Source: Deltaproteobacteria bacterium (GTDB taxonomy: Bacteria; Myxococcota; SpSt-1050; JACRCP01). Taken from it: a stretch of DNA of 45,197 bases. A program made the position numbers and the translations under genes. The notes under the pieces are model-generated. The model did not search any database. It was given only the letters and a program-made list of their open reading frames with translations, and was not told where the DNA came from. Positions 7,480 through 15,679 of the stretch are shown here, piece after piece. The first letter of the stretch is position 1. Each line of letters opens with the position of its first letter. The stretch lies in the NCBI GenBank assembly GCA_016218965.1, contig JACRCP010000029.1, forward strand, positions 1-45,197, written 5' to 3'.

Positions 7480-8334
7480 TCAGTCCCGGGGCGGCAGGAG
7501 GTGTCGCGCGCGGCCGCCAAAAAACATGGCCGCGTCGTTTTTCACCCAGTCGAGGTTCCACCATGCGTCGGCCTGGTCGGCGTACGTGAAGATGAGGTTC
7601 GGGAAGTCCGAGCCGAAGAGCAGGCGATCGGCGTACGGGGCGAGCGAGCCGTAGTCCGGGAGACCCGACTCTTTTCTGCCTGGGAAGTTCGTGAAAGAGA
7701 CCTCGAGGTGCAGGCCGTTGTACTCCCTCGTCAGCTCCAAATACGCCGCGGTCTGGTTGGCACCCAGATGGGCGATCACCGCCACGAGCGCCGGATTCCT
7801 TTTGAGGCGCACGGCAACCCGCGCAACATCGAGGTTCTCTTTCGTGTATGGGTACGGAGCATCGCCCGTGTGAAGAACGCATGGAGCGCGGCGTTCTTCC
7901 AGCACATCAAACACGCCGTCGAGACGCGGGTCGTCAACCGCGAGGTTCTGGACCTCGGCGTGGAGCTTCATCCCCTCAAGGCCGTGCTCGTCCATCGCCT
8001 GCTCTGCGATCGAGCGCGGGTCGTCGTCTTCCGGATGCACGGTGAAAAAACCCCGCACCATCGGTTCCGAGCGGGCGATATCGCTCATCCACGCGTTTAG
8101 CCCTTCGGCCGTCCCGGGCCTGTGCGCGTACGTGAGCGCCCAGACCTCGTGAACGCCAAAACCCTTGAGCGCCGAAAGCACTTCATCGTGCGGGTGCGGA
8201 TACGGAATCTCCCAGCCCACGCCGTCGAACCACCTGCGGATCGCGCGAAACAGGCGCTCGGGGAAAAGGTGGACGTGGCAGTCCACGGTCACGGGGGCAA
8301 GGGGTTTCCTGTACGCCTCCGCCGGAGATATCAC
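7480..8334 (-). CDS. amidohydrolase family (TIM-barrel metal hydrolase)
   Basis: The metal-dependent hydrolase fold (amidohydrolase 2 superfamily) is shown by DCHVHLF near the N-terminus (HxH metal ligands), GMKLHAEVQ, VLHTGDAPYP, VIAHLGAN and the late FGSDFPN aspartate. Members hydrolyse or decarboxylate ring or acyl substrates, and the substrate here is unknown. GTG 8334 overlaps the stop of the upstream aminotransferase-like gene (GTGA) and gives 284 residues. A second GTG at 8292 would start directly at MTVDCHVHLF (270 residues) and is an equally typical N-terminus for the family. It converges on the his operon with 39 bp between stops and no clear terminator. Confidence 0.85.
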   Translation of the reverse strand: MISPAEAYRKPLAPVTVDCHVHLFPERLFRAIRRWFDGVGWEIPYPHPHDEVLSALKGFGVHEVWALTYAHRPGTAEGLNAWMSDIARSEPMVRGFFTVHPEDDDPRSIAEQAMDEHGLEGMKLHAEVQNLAVDDPRLDGVFDVLEERRAPCVLHTGDAPYPYTKENLDVARVAVRLKRNPALVAVIAHLGANQTAAYLELTREYNGLHLEVSFTNFPGRKESGLPDYGSLAPYADRLLFGSDFPNLIFTYADQADAWWNLDWVKNDAAMFFGGRARHLLPPRD

Positions 8335-9644
8335 AACGTACCCAGCCGCTTTGGCGACGGTGGGCCCCCGCACTCCAAGAGATCCGCGAGCGCCCGCGCC
8401 AGACGCACGTACTGTTCCCGGGAATTGTATAGCTGGGCCGAGACGCGGAGCATCTTGTGTTCCGGTGTCGGCCAAGCAAAGACCACCGGCTCGATCCCGT
8501 ACTGTTCGTACAGGATGTCCTGCAAGGGGTCGATGTTCACGGAACGCGGCCGGAGGCCAGAGGCTGTAGGCTGTAGGCTGTAGGCCGTAGGCCGGATCGG
8601 CCGGCCGCCCGAATTCACTGCCGCCCACCGCCCACCGCCCGCCGCCTGTGGCAGAGCCACCGACGCCATCGACCCGAGCATCGATTCGGGGCAAGGCGGG
8701 GTGATCTTGAGCGCGGCGCACAGGGCCTTCCGCGCCTCGACGGCAAGCCCGTGATTCCGGGCCTTGACTTCCTTCCATCCGCCGGGGACGAGCGAGCCGA
8801 GAAAGCGGATCGCCTCGGGCACGCAGAGGTACGCGGTGGGATCGTCGGTGCCGGTCCAGTCGGACTCGATCCTGAAACGGGACCGGTCGGTCCGTTTGGA
8901 ATTTGCGCCGTGGCTTATTGAGAGCGGACGGATGTGCTTTTGAAGATCGCGCCTCACGTGCAGGAACCCGGCGCCTTTGGGGGCGCAAAGCCACTTGTGG
9001 CAGTTGCCCGTATAGTACGCGGCGCCGATCTTCTCGATCTCGAGCGGGACCATGCCGGGGGCGTGGGCGCCGTCCACGAGAGTTTGGACCCCCAGCCGAT
9101 CCAGTTCCTTCACGATCTTCTTGATGGGAAATACCAGGGCGGTCGGGCTGGTGATGTGGCTTACGAGCGCCAGCCGGGTTCTTTTTGAAACGCGCGAGAG
9201 CACGGCGTCCACGACGTCATCCGGCGACGAGATTGGAAACGGGACCTTCGCCTCGACCACCCGGGCCCCCGCGCCCCGCGCCGCGAAGTAGAGCGCATTC
9301 CGGCAGGCGTTGTACTCCATGTTCGCCGTGAGCAGCTCGTCTCCGCGCTTGAACTTGAGAGACCGGAGCACGGTGTTCACGCCGGCGGTCGCGTTCGGAA
9401 GGAACGCCAGATCGTCCGGGTCGGCGCCGATGAAACGGCCGAGCGCGGCCCTCGCATCGCCGAGCAGGCCCTCGAGATCCCGATCGAGAAACTGTACCGG
9501 CTGCCGCTCCATTCGCGCCCGCAGTACCGACTGCTTGGCCAGCACGACCTTGGGACACGCGCCGAACGACCCGTGATTCAAAAAATCCACGCGCGAATCC
9601 AGGATCCAGTACCGCGCGAATGGGTTGGGACTTCTTCGTTTCAT
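8331..9644 (-). CDS. aminotransferase class V-fold PLP enzyme with repeat insertion
   Basis: Fold-type I PLP enzyme of the isopenicillin-N-epimerase/cysteine-desulfurase group. It opens with VDFLNHGSFGACP, has NATAGVNTVLRSL, VDGAHAPGMV (cofactor Asp and His) and the Schiff-base lysine in GNCHKWLCAPKG. The exact reaction is unknown. The ATG at 9644 fits the family N-terminus; an ATG at 9701 would add 19 residues without a better ribosome site. A stretch of about 35 residues near the C-terminus (from GGGRWAAVNSGG through RPTAYSLQPTA) is encoded by two heptad repeat arrays and is not part of the fold. The frame then resumes at VNIDPLQDILYEQYGIEP. It is the first gene of a two-gene minus-strand operon. 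Confidence 0.88.
   Translation of the reverse strand: MKRRSPNPFARYWILDSRVDFLNHGSFGACPKVVLAKQSVLRARMERQPVQFLDRDLEGLLGDARAALGRFIGADPDDLAFLPNATAGVNTVLRSLKFKRGDELLTANMEYNACRNALYFAARGAGARVVEAKVPFPISSPDDVVDAVLSRVSKRTRLALVSHITSPTALVFPIKKIVKELDRLGVQTLVDGAHAPGMVPLEIEKIGAAYYTGNCHKWLCAPKGAGFLHVRRDLQKHIRPLSISHGANSKRTDRSRFRIESDWTGTDDPTAYLCVPEAIRFLGSLVPGGWKEVKARNHGLAVEARKALCAALKITPPCPESMLGSMASVALPQAAGGGRWAAVNSGGRPIRPTAYSLQPTASGLRPRSVNIDPLQDILYEQYGIEPVVFAWPTPEHKMLRVSAQLYNSREQYVRLARALADLLECGGPPSPKRLGTL
8554..8646 (+). repeat. heptanucleotide repeats inside the aminotransferase gene
   Basis: Six AGGCNNN heptads (8554-8595; three are AGGCTGT) and three GCCCACC/GCCCGCC heptads (8623-8643) are separated by a short spacer with a GGCCGGCC-like core. 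Read on the minus strand they encode the PTAYSLQPTA and GGGRWA segments in frame. Confidence 0.85.
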
Positions 9645-9784
9645 CGGGCCGGAATACTCGGCCCACCGCGGCGTGAAGTCAAGCAAAACGGCCGCCGGCA
9701 TGGGCGCAAAATCGCGCGCGACCCCGTCCGGGGGCGTGCCGGCGTTTTCGAGCTGTTGGCGTTTTCGAAAAAAGGCCGGCCGAG

Positions 9785-9813
9785 TTGCTTTTGCCGCCCG
9801 GTGCGCGGATAAT
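9785..9813 (+). promoter_or_regulatory. sigma70-type promoter for the lipoprotein hydrolase gene
   Basis: TTGCTT (9785-9790) and GATAAT (9808-9813) are separated by 17 bp. The predicted start near 9820 leaves a leader of about 28 nt that contains the AAGGGGG ribosome site of the gene at 9848. Confidence 0.65.
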
Positions 9814-9847
9814 CCGGCTTGACGGACCCAATCACAAGGGGGATCCG

Positions 9848-11332
9848 ATGTCTGGTCTACGTTTGGCGTTGCTTGCGTTCACAGTCGTTGCCGGCGCGGT
9901 TGCGTGCAATGACGCGGTTGAAACCCCGGTCGGGACGGACCGCGGCGCCGGGGGCGGCTTTGATGCGGCCGCCGGAACGGACACCGGAACCGGCGGACCG
10001 TCGGACGGGGCGACCGGCGCTGACACTGCCGACGGAACGGGAACCGAGGACGTGGAACCGGCCGATGCGGCCGGCGGCGACGCCGAGATCGACAGCGGGG
10101 TCCCGGATTCCGGGGAGCCCGTCGACGCCGGCCTTCCCGATGATGTCCAAACACCCGACGGCGGGCCGACGGACGAGGGGAACGCGGACCAGGGGCCGGT
10201 CGACACCGACGCGGGCATGGTCGACGCCGGTGTGCATGACGGCGGCTCGGCCGACACCTCGCAGCCGGTCGAATACCCGCCCGATGCGTGGGGTCCGTAC
10301 CTCGCCGGGGTCTACAACAACAATCTCATCTACGACCAGAACCGCAAGCGGACGGTCCCCATGTATTTCTGGTACCCCGCATCGGCGCAAGGCGCAAAAC
10401 AGGCCACTTACATGGGCCTGATGAAAGGGCAGGCGTGGGAGGACGCCCCGGCCGCGAAGACCGCGGGTCCATTCCCGCTGATTCTCTTCTCGCACGGGTT
10501 CAAGGGGATCGCCTTCCAGTCGTTCTCGCTCACCGAGTACCTCGCCAGCCACGGGTTCGTCGTCGCCGCGCCCAATCATCAGGGGAACACGCTCTTCGAT
10601 TTCACCTCGACCGACGAGGACGTCGCGAACGTCACGCTCGAGAGGCCCAAGGACGTCTACTTCACGTATGAAAAGGCCGTGGAGTTTGGCAAGACCTCGG
10701 GCCACGTGCTCGAGGGGATTGTGCGCGAGGATCTCACCGCCATCACGGGCCACTCGTTCGGCGCGTTCACGGCGATCATCGTCGCCGGGTCCGAGGCCGA
10801 CATGGACCGCGCAAAGGCTGCATGCGCGCAGGGGGTCGAGGCCGACATCTTCTGCGACTACGTCCCGTACTACGCACCGGGGACGATGCTTCGCATGGAC
10901 CCGCGCTTACCCGGTCTCAAGGCGCTGGTCGCGCTGGCGCCCGGCGGATACAATGCGATGTTCGACGACAACCTCGCCAAGGTCTACGTCCCCGGGCTCA
11001 CGATGGGAGGCACCGAGGACACGACCTGTCCGCTCGACATCGAAACGCGCCCAATCTACAACGGCATGCCCAAACCCAAGTCCAAGGCCGAGTTGACGGG
11101 CGCCACGCACATGTCGTTCACCAACGTCTGCTCGATCCCGATGGCGCAGGCGATATTCGGGGACATGTGCAAGGCCACGATGACCGAGGAGCGCGCCTTC
11201 GAGATCATCAACACGCTCACGACCGCCTATCTGCGTCTGCACGTCAACGGCGAGGGCGGGATGCACGCTTGGCTCGAGGATCCGTACATCGCGCAACAGC
11301 TGAGCGAAGTTGCGTGGATCGACGAGAGGTAG
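9848..11332 (+). CDS. lipoprotein alpha/beta-hydrolase (PAF-acetylhydrolase-like)
   Basis: A signal peptide with lipobox VAGAVAC (C20) predicts a lipid-anchored protein. Residues 21-140 are a disordered Asp/Gly/Thr/Pro linker typical of these lipoproteins. The catalytic domain from about residue 150 has the oxyanion segment LILFSHGFKG, nucleophile S303 in ITGHSFGAF, VALAPGGY and a late His at about 421 in GATHMSF. This matches the dienelactone hydrolase/platelet-activating-factor acetylhydrolase group, so it is probably an exported esterase or lipase. The ATG at 9848 has AAGGGGG upstream; an open frame extends further 5' but through the promoter. It stands alone. The substrate is unknown. Confidence 0.85.
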   Translation: MSGLRLALLAFTVVAGAVACNDAVETPVGTDRGAGGGFDAAAGTDTGTGGPSDGATGADTADGTGTEDVEPADAAGGDAEIDSGVPDSGEPVDAGLPDDVQTPDGGPTDEGNADQGPVDTDAGMVDAGVHDGGSADTSQPVEYPPDAWGPYLAGVYNNNLIYDQNRKRTVPMYFWYPASAQGAKQATYMGLMKGQAWEDAPAAKTAGPFPLILFSHGFKGIAFQSFSLTEYLASHGFVVAAPNHQGNTLFDFTSTDEDVANVTLERPKDVYFTYEKAVEFGKTSGHVLEGIVREDLTAITGHSFGAFTAIIVAGSEADMDRAKAACAQGVEADIFCDYVPYYAPGTMLRMDPRLPGLKALVALAPGGYNAMFDDNLAKVYVPGLTMGGTEDTTCPLDIETRPIYNGMPKPKSKAELTGATHMSFTNVCSIPMAQAIFGDMCKATMTEERAFEIINTLTTAYLRLHVNGEGGMHAWLEDPYIAQQLSEVAWIDER

Positions 11333-11359
11333 AACCCGGGAGTTTGGGAATTCGGCCTT

Positions 11360-11521
11360 TTGAAGAGCGGCGAATCGGCCGATCTTTTGCCCTCGAACGA
11401 ACTGTCCGCGCTTTCCACGCTGCTCTCGAACTGGCGCAGCGTCGTCGAGGAAGGCGCGCTCCTGCCCGACGAGCGGAGGGACAAGAAGTCCGGACAGCAG
11501 AGGCTGAAACTGGGTGAGTGA
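11360..11521 (+). CDS. small hypothetical protein upstream of DUF3800
   Basis: A 53-codon frame from TTG 11360 encodes a charged helical peptide (it includes NELSALSTLLSNWRSVVEEG) and ends in a TGA that overlaps the ATG of the DUF3800 gene (TGATG arrangement). The coupling suggests it is a real partner or the C-terminal remnant of one. The frame is open upstream only to 11333, with no ATG or GTG. There is no ribosome site of note and no recognised family. Confidence 0.35.
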   Translation: MKSGESADLLPSNELSALSTLLSNWRSVVEEGALLPDERRDKKSGQQRLKLGE

Positions 11522-12326
11522 TGACACATCCCGTACCGCATGAGCGTCCGCCGCGTTATCGTCTCTACATCGACGAGTCGGGCGATCACACCTACAACGA
11601 CCTCGAACACCCTTCACGCCGCTACCTCGCCCTGTTGGGCGTGTGGTTCAAGCAGGTTGACGAGTACGTCGCTTTCGCTGATGACCTTGAGAGATTCAAA
11701 CGAGAGATGTTCGGCCCGAGGCCCGACAAACCGGTTGTGCTCCACCGGTCGGACATCATTAACCGCAAGGGGCCGTTCGGCATCTTGAGGATGGACGCGG
11801 TTCGGGAGAAATTCGACGCCGGACTCCTCGAAGTCGTCGGTCGCGCGAGATTCCGGATGGTCTGCGTCGTTATCGACAAACAGAAGCACTCGGAGAAGAA
11901 CACCAGCCCGTTCCACCCGTACCACTACTGCCTCGCCGCGATGCTGGATCGATTCAGCGGATGGCTGAACTACAAGAACGCTGTCGGCGACGTGATGGCT
12001 GAGTCCCGTGGTCGGGAGGAGGATCGGCAGTTGGAGCAAGCCTACGTGCGCGTGTACGAAAGCGGGACGCTCATGTTCGACCACACCCGTCACCAGAGGG
12101 CGTTGACCAGCAAAGACATCAAGTTGCGGCGGAAAGCCGCCAACATCGCGGGTCTTCAGTTGGCCGATGTCCTTGCCCACCCCATCAAACAGGTCTGGTC
12201 GAGAGAGGCTTCATCGCTGACATCGGCGAAAACTTCGGCAGACAGGTTCACCAGGCCGCAAAGGACAAGTTCAACGTCAACGCGCCACGCGGGGAAGTGG
12301 AAGGGTATGGAAAAGTGTGGCTATAA
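11521..12326 (+). CDS. DUF3800 protein, frameshifted near the 3' end
   Basis: The DUF3800 signature is clear: RYRLYIDESGDHTYND at the N-terminus, VVIDKQKH in the middle, and IAGLQLADVLAHPIKQ. These proteins are common on mobile and defence-rich islands and are thought to have an RNase H-like fold; their role is unproven. After Q (codon at 12190-12192) the family sequence continues in another frame as LVERGFIADIGENFGRQ to EGYGKVWL and stops at TAA 12324-12326. One base, most simply a C in GTC(C)TGG near 12193-12195, is missing. Without correction the frame runs on to 12489 through unrelated residues. It is either a young pseudogene or a sequence error. Confidence 0.8.
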
Positions 12327-12499
12327 AATGAAACGCCCCCTTTCGGGGGACATTCCACGCCAGCCCTTACGGGCTGTCCACCTGCGGGCTGCCGCATTGA
12401 CCACACGGTACCACAACATGCCACCAAGTCAAGTCCGGTTTCGATACAACCAAAAACGGGCGCGGGGCACGGGGGGGGCCGTCAGTTAACACAAACCGT
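12327..12499. other. gap with two short hairpins
   Basis: This gap contains ccccc/ggggg around tttc (12336-12349) and cagccc/gggctg around ttac (12361-12376), close behind the DUF3800 stop. They could end transcription, but no T-tract follows. The remainder has an 8-G run (12470s) and nothing else recognisable. Confidence 0.4.
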
Positions 12500-12778
12500 A
12501 TGGGCACTCGCCAGGAAAACCTCGATGATTGTTTTTTGAAAAGATTCGCTGTCTGCCGTGTCTTTAAAATCTCTAAATGCCCGAGTAGCAGGCTGTTCCT
12601 AGGTATTGCAGCAATAGAGTTCCTTTGTCTGCGAAGACTAATGCAACGAGAAGGCATCGGGCAGAGTGATAACGCTATATTACTGTACTCTTTCTGTGCT
12701 GCTTTGGTTTTCCCAGCCATAATGTGGGTCTTTGTGATGGCCATCCTGGGCAATCTTTATCGATTCTTTGGCGGATAA
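12500..12778 (+). CDS. hypothetical small membrane protein in a low-GC patch
   Basis: A 92-codon frame from ATG 12500 has one clear hydrophobic segment near the C-terminus (YSFCAALVFPAIMWVFVMAIL) and a Cys-containing N-terminal half. No ribosome site is visible, and a longer antisense frame overlaps it, so coding is uncertain. Base composition here is clearly lower in GC than the flanks, which suggests recent acquisition together with the DUF3800 gene. No family is recognised. Confidence 0.3.
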   Translation: MGTRQENLDDCFLKRFAVCRVFKISKCPSSRLFLGIAAIEFLCLRRLMQREGIGQSDNAILLYSFCAALVFPAIMWVFVMAILGNLYRFFGG

Positions 12779-12852
12779 GGCTAACAATGGATGCCTTCAG
12801 TCCGAGCCGGACCGTCCACGCAAGCGAGCGGGCGCGCACGAAGCATCGGCCC

Positions 12853-14008
12853 TCAGAACGCCGGGCCGGTGGTGTGGATGGCGAGGAGGTCGCTTCGGTT
12901 GACCTCGGCCCAGGTTTCGCGGCCGCCCGCGACCTCGCCAAATCAATGCGATCAGTCTTCGGCCCGCTTCGTCAATCGGCGTGCCGTCGAGGATTTCGCC
13001 CGCGTCAAAGTCCATGTCGTCATGCATGCGTTCGAACATCGCGGTGTTTGAGGCGACCTTGATGACCGGAACAATCGGCGAGCCTGCCGGCGTCCCGCGG
13101 CCGGTCGTGAAGACGATCAACTGCGCGCCGCCCGCCGCGAGCGCGGTGATCGAGAAGATGTCGGACCCGGGCGTGTCCATGACAACGAGGCCCTTTTTCG
13201 TCGGTGCCTCGGCGTAGTCGAGAACCTCCCCTATCGGCGTGGTACCGCCCTTGATGATGCATCCGAGCGATTTCTCGCGGATTGTGCTTATCCCGCCGTC
13301 CATGTTGCCCGGCGAGATGACCATGTCGGCAAGCGGGCCGAGGACGTCGACGGTGTTCCGCCGCTGGTCGGCAATCAGGCTCCGGATGCGCGCGCCGATC
13401 TCCGGCGAGGCCGCGCGTTTCGCAAGTATCTCCCCGGTTCCGATCATCTCGGTCGTTTCCGACAGGACGACCGTCCCGCCCTCGCGAACGAGCCAGTCCG
13501 CCGCCGTCCCGACGACGGGATTCGCCGTGACGCACGAAAACCCGTCGGAACCCCCGCACTCGACCCCGAGAACGATCTGGTCCCAGCCGCATGGAACGCG
13601 CGCGAGCCTGCCGGCCTCGGCGACGAACTCACGGGCGAGCTCGATGCCTTTCCGTGCGGTCTTGGGCGACCCTCCTTCGTCTTGAATCGAGAGCGCCCGA
13701 ACCGGCTTGCCGGACTCCGCGATCCCCGCCGAGAGGAACTCGGGTCGGATCACCTCGCACCCAAGGCCTATGACGAGGACCGCGGCGACGTTGGGGTTTG
13801 TGCCGAGACCGACGAGCGTCCGCGAGGCGAGCGCGACGTCCGCCGGGCCGCGCCCGCAACCCTCCGTATGTGTGATCGCTTTGACCTCCGGCACGGCGCG
13901 CGCTATGGCATCGACCACGCCGTTCGCGCACGAAACCGAGCTCATCACGACGACGTGATTCCGAACGCCCACCCTGCCGTCAAACCGTTTGTAGCCCAAG
14001 AAACCCAT
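12853..14008 (-). CDS. UxaA-family hydratase large subunit, frameshifted near the C-terminus
   Basis: This is the C-terminal catalytic part of the altronate/galactarate dehydratase (UxaA/GarD) family, here a separate gene. It opens MGFLGYKRFDGRVGVRNHV and carries THTEGCGRG, LGVECGGSDGFS, SPGNMDGGISTIREKSLG and FTTGRGTPAGSP, ending MHDDMDFDAGEILDG. Members dehydrate sugar acids or, as SuyB, cleave sulfolactate. The substrate here is unknown. After LIALI the frame runs into unrelated residues. Skipping one base at the AAA of 12940-12942 restores GEVAGGRETWAEVNRSDLL and a natural stop at 12853. The gene is 12 bp downstream of the SAF-domain gene. Confidence 0.85.
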
Positions 14009-14020
14009 TGCTCTCAGTCT

Positions 14021-14296
14021 TCAGCCATCGGTTTTGTCTCCCGTGACGTTGTGCGTGTGGACCCAGGTTCCGCGGCGGATGTCCGTGGAGGCGACGCCTA
14101 TGGTTTCGCCGCACTTGATGATCGCGTCGCCTTTTCGGAGGTCCGAAAGCGCCACCTTGTGGCCGGCCGGTATCGGTTCGACCGCCTGCACCACGGGGCC
14201 GGTTTCAGTCACGACCTCCTCGCCCGGCCCGATGTCGCGCGCCGCCACGGCGACGCTGTCGGCCCGGTGGATTCTGACGGCGTTTCGTTTTTTCAC
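14021..14296 (-). CDS. UxaA-family small subunit (SAF domain)
   Basis: This 91-residue SAF domain is the N-terminal part of UxaA-type hydratases, encoded separately as in SuyA/SuyB pairs. Features are VAVAARDIGPGEEV, VQAVEPIPAGHKVAL, the metal-associated KCGETIG and the conserved end THNV. GTG 14296 is chosen because the promoter -10 box ends 7 nt upstream. An ATG further 5' would lie upstream of the promoter. There is no room for a Shine-Dalgarno, so translation is probably leaderless. It forms a two-gene operon with the large subunit. Confidence 0.83.
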   Translation of the reverse strand: MKKRNAVRIHRADSVAVAARDIGPGEEVVTETGPVVQAVEPIPAGHKVALSDLRKGDAIIKCGETIGVASTDIRRGTWVHTHNVTGDKTDG

Positions 14297-14302
14297 GGAA
14301 TC

Positions 14303-14330
14303 ATTATAGAATCTCCGCCAACGGGTGCAA
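14303..14330 (-). promoter_or_regulatory. sigma70-type promoter of the UxaA/SAF operon
   Basis: On the minus strand TTGCAC (14330-14325) and a perfect TATAAT (14308-14303) are separated by 16 bp. The predicted start falls at or next to the GTG at 14296, which implies a leaderless transcript. Confidence 0.75.
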
Positions 14331-14406
14331 GATCGAAGCGCGGGACTTCTCGGTTGTGGTTCCCGCTCTTCGGCGTTCGCGTGTAACAAAGATGTGACGA
14401 GGCGTC

Positions 14407-14892
14407 ATGGACGCGTCCGAGATAGAGGGCCTGTACCGGCGGCTGGGACCGTTCGTCTACCGGAGGTGCCTCCGCTTGCTTCGGGACCCCGAAAAGGCGC
14501 GTGACGCGACGCAGGAGGTGTTTGTCCGCGTGCTCAAGAACTGCGGCCATATCAGGGACGAGAAGGGGTACCTTCCGTACATCTACCGGATAGCCACCAA
14601 CCACTGCCTAAACGTGATCCGGGACGGGAGGTTCGAAACGCCGGCGCCGCCGGTAGAAGGCCCGAAGACATCGACAGGACCGGTCCAGGAATCGAGCGCC
14701 GATCTCGAAAGGATCCTCCGGGCCGCCGAAACCTCGCTCGATCGACAATGCGTGGAGATCGCGTACATGTCGATAGTGGACGGCATGACGCAGGACGAGA
14801 TAGCCGATGTTCTCGATTTGAGCAGGAAGACGGTGGGGCGAAAGCTCGGCAAGTTCAGGGAATTGGTGGGGAGGTTCTCGAATGCCGAATGA
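14407..14892 (+). CDS. ECF-type RNA polymerase sigma factor
   Basis: This 161-residue sigma70-family extracytoplasmic-function factor has region 2 near residues 10-60 (FVYRRCLRLLRDPEKARD followed by ATQEVFVRVL) and region 4 near 110-155 (GMTQDEIADVLDLSRKTVGR helix-turn-helix). It would direct RNA polymerase to a small regulon when its anti-sigma partner releases it. The next gene encodes a zinc-finger membrane protein that is the likely anti-sigma factor, and the third gene a secreted caspase. The end of the gene runs into a heptad repeat shared with the next start. The upstream 110 bp are shared with the divergent UxaA operon. Confidence 0.92.
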   Translation: MDASEIEGLYRRLGPFVYRRCLRLLRDPEKARDATQEVFVRVLKNCGHIRDEKGYLPYIYRIATNHCLNVIRDGRFETPAPPVEGPKTSTGPVQESSADLERILRAAETSLDRQCVEIAYMSIVDGMTQDEIADVLDLSRKTVGRKLGKFRELVGRFSNAE

Positions 14893-14915
14893 CGAATGTC
14901 GAATGACGAATGCAA
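14881..14915 (+). repeat. heptad repeat across a stop/start junction
   Basis: Five 7-bp units, AATGCCG, AATGACG, AATGTCG, AATGACG and AATGCAA, run in perfect register from 14881. They contain both the sigma factor stop (TGA 14890-14892) and the start codon of the next gene (ATG 14882), and they encode its first residues MPNDECRMTN. Confidence 0.85.
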
Positions 14916-15679
14916 GCGGCTGTCCTTCGTCTTTGGCCCTGGACGCATGGGTCCTCGACGGCCGAAAGGAAACCGACCCCCTCCACGCCCACGTGAAGTC
15001 CTGCCCGCGCTGCACGGCGCAGATCGCCGAGCTCGACCACGCCTCCGACGTCTTCCGGCGCGACGTCTTCCCGGCGACGGTCGGGAAGGTGGTTCGCTTG
15101 TCGCGGAAGGTGCCTTGGTACGAGCGCATTTTTGCCGAGGACCATCCTTTCAAGCTTGTGTACACGGTCCCGATGTTGACCATCACGTTGATACTGCTCG
15201 TGATCGGTTTGGTTCAACTGCCGTTTTCGCGGAATGACGCGCCGCAGACCGCGATCAAGGGCACCCTCGGCCTCACCGTGTTCGTCGAGCACCAGGGTTC
15301 GGTGCGGGAACTGTTCGATGGGGAAACGGTCTTTCCCGGCGACCGGTTGAGGTTCAGACCGGCCGTTCCGGCGGACGGTTTCCTGATGGTCGTGTCGGTC
15401 CAAGAGAACGGGTCCGTGAACCTGTACTACCCGCCCGACGGCGACTCGGCGATGAAGGTCGCCGCGGGGTCCGAGGCGCTTCCGGGGAGCATAGTCCTCG
15501 ACGAGAGCACCGGCGGCGAGCGGGTGTTCGTTTTGTATTCGTCGAGGATGTTCAGCTTGGGCGAAGTCAAATCGGCCATCCAGTCCGTCATGAGTTTCGG
15601 GTCCGTGGAGGGACTGAAGGCGCTGCCGCTTGAGATGAAGCAGGCGACTACCGTGTTTCGAAAGGAAGCGGTGAAGTGA
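14882..15679 (+). CDS. zinc-finger anti-sigma/DUF4384-like membrane protein
   Basis: The N-terminal cytoplasmic part has the zinc-binding anti-sigma signature H37-x3-C41-x2-C44 (HVKSCPRC). One transmembrane helix spans about residues 93-114 (TVPMLTITLILLVIGLVQL). The periplasmic part contains a DUF4384-like segment (GDRLRFRPAVPADGFLMVV, NGSVNLYYPPDG). By position and layout it sequesters the preceding sigma factor and senses an envelope signal. The start at ATG 14882 has GGGGAGG seven bases upstream and overlaps the sigma gene by 11 nt; ATG 14903 is an alternative that would drop the repeat-encoded residues. It ends in a GTGA overlap with the caspase gene. Confidence 0.85.
   Translation: MPNDECRMTNASGCPSSLALDAWVLDGRKETDPLHAHVKSCPRCTAQIAELDHASDVFRRDVFPATVGKVVRLSRKVPWYERIFAEDHPFKLVYTVPMLTITLILLVIGLVQLPFSRNDAPQTAIKGTLGLTVFVEHQGSVRELFDGETVFPGDRLRFRPAVPADGFLMVVSVQENGSVNLYYPPDGDSAMKVAAGSEALPGSIVLDESTGGERVFVLYSSRMFSLGEVKSAIQSVMSFGSVEGLKALPLEMKQATTVFRKEAVK

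Noticed and set aside
12776..12852. Possible integron attC site after the 92-codon frame (ggctaacaatgg)
   Set aside because: The start resembles attC, but no matching GTTRRRY partner, no internal paired core sites and no integrase were found.
14385..14406. ECF-type autoregulatory promoter (AAC ... CGTC) upstream of the sigma gene
   Set aside because: The CGTC directly abuts the ATG, so transcription would start inside the gene, and the spacing (15 bp) is off.
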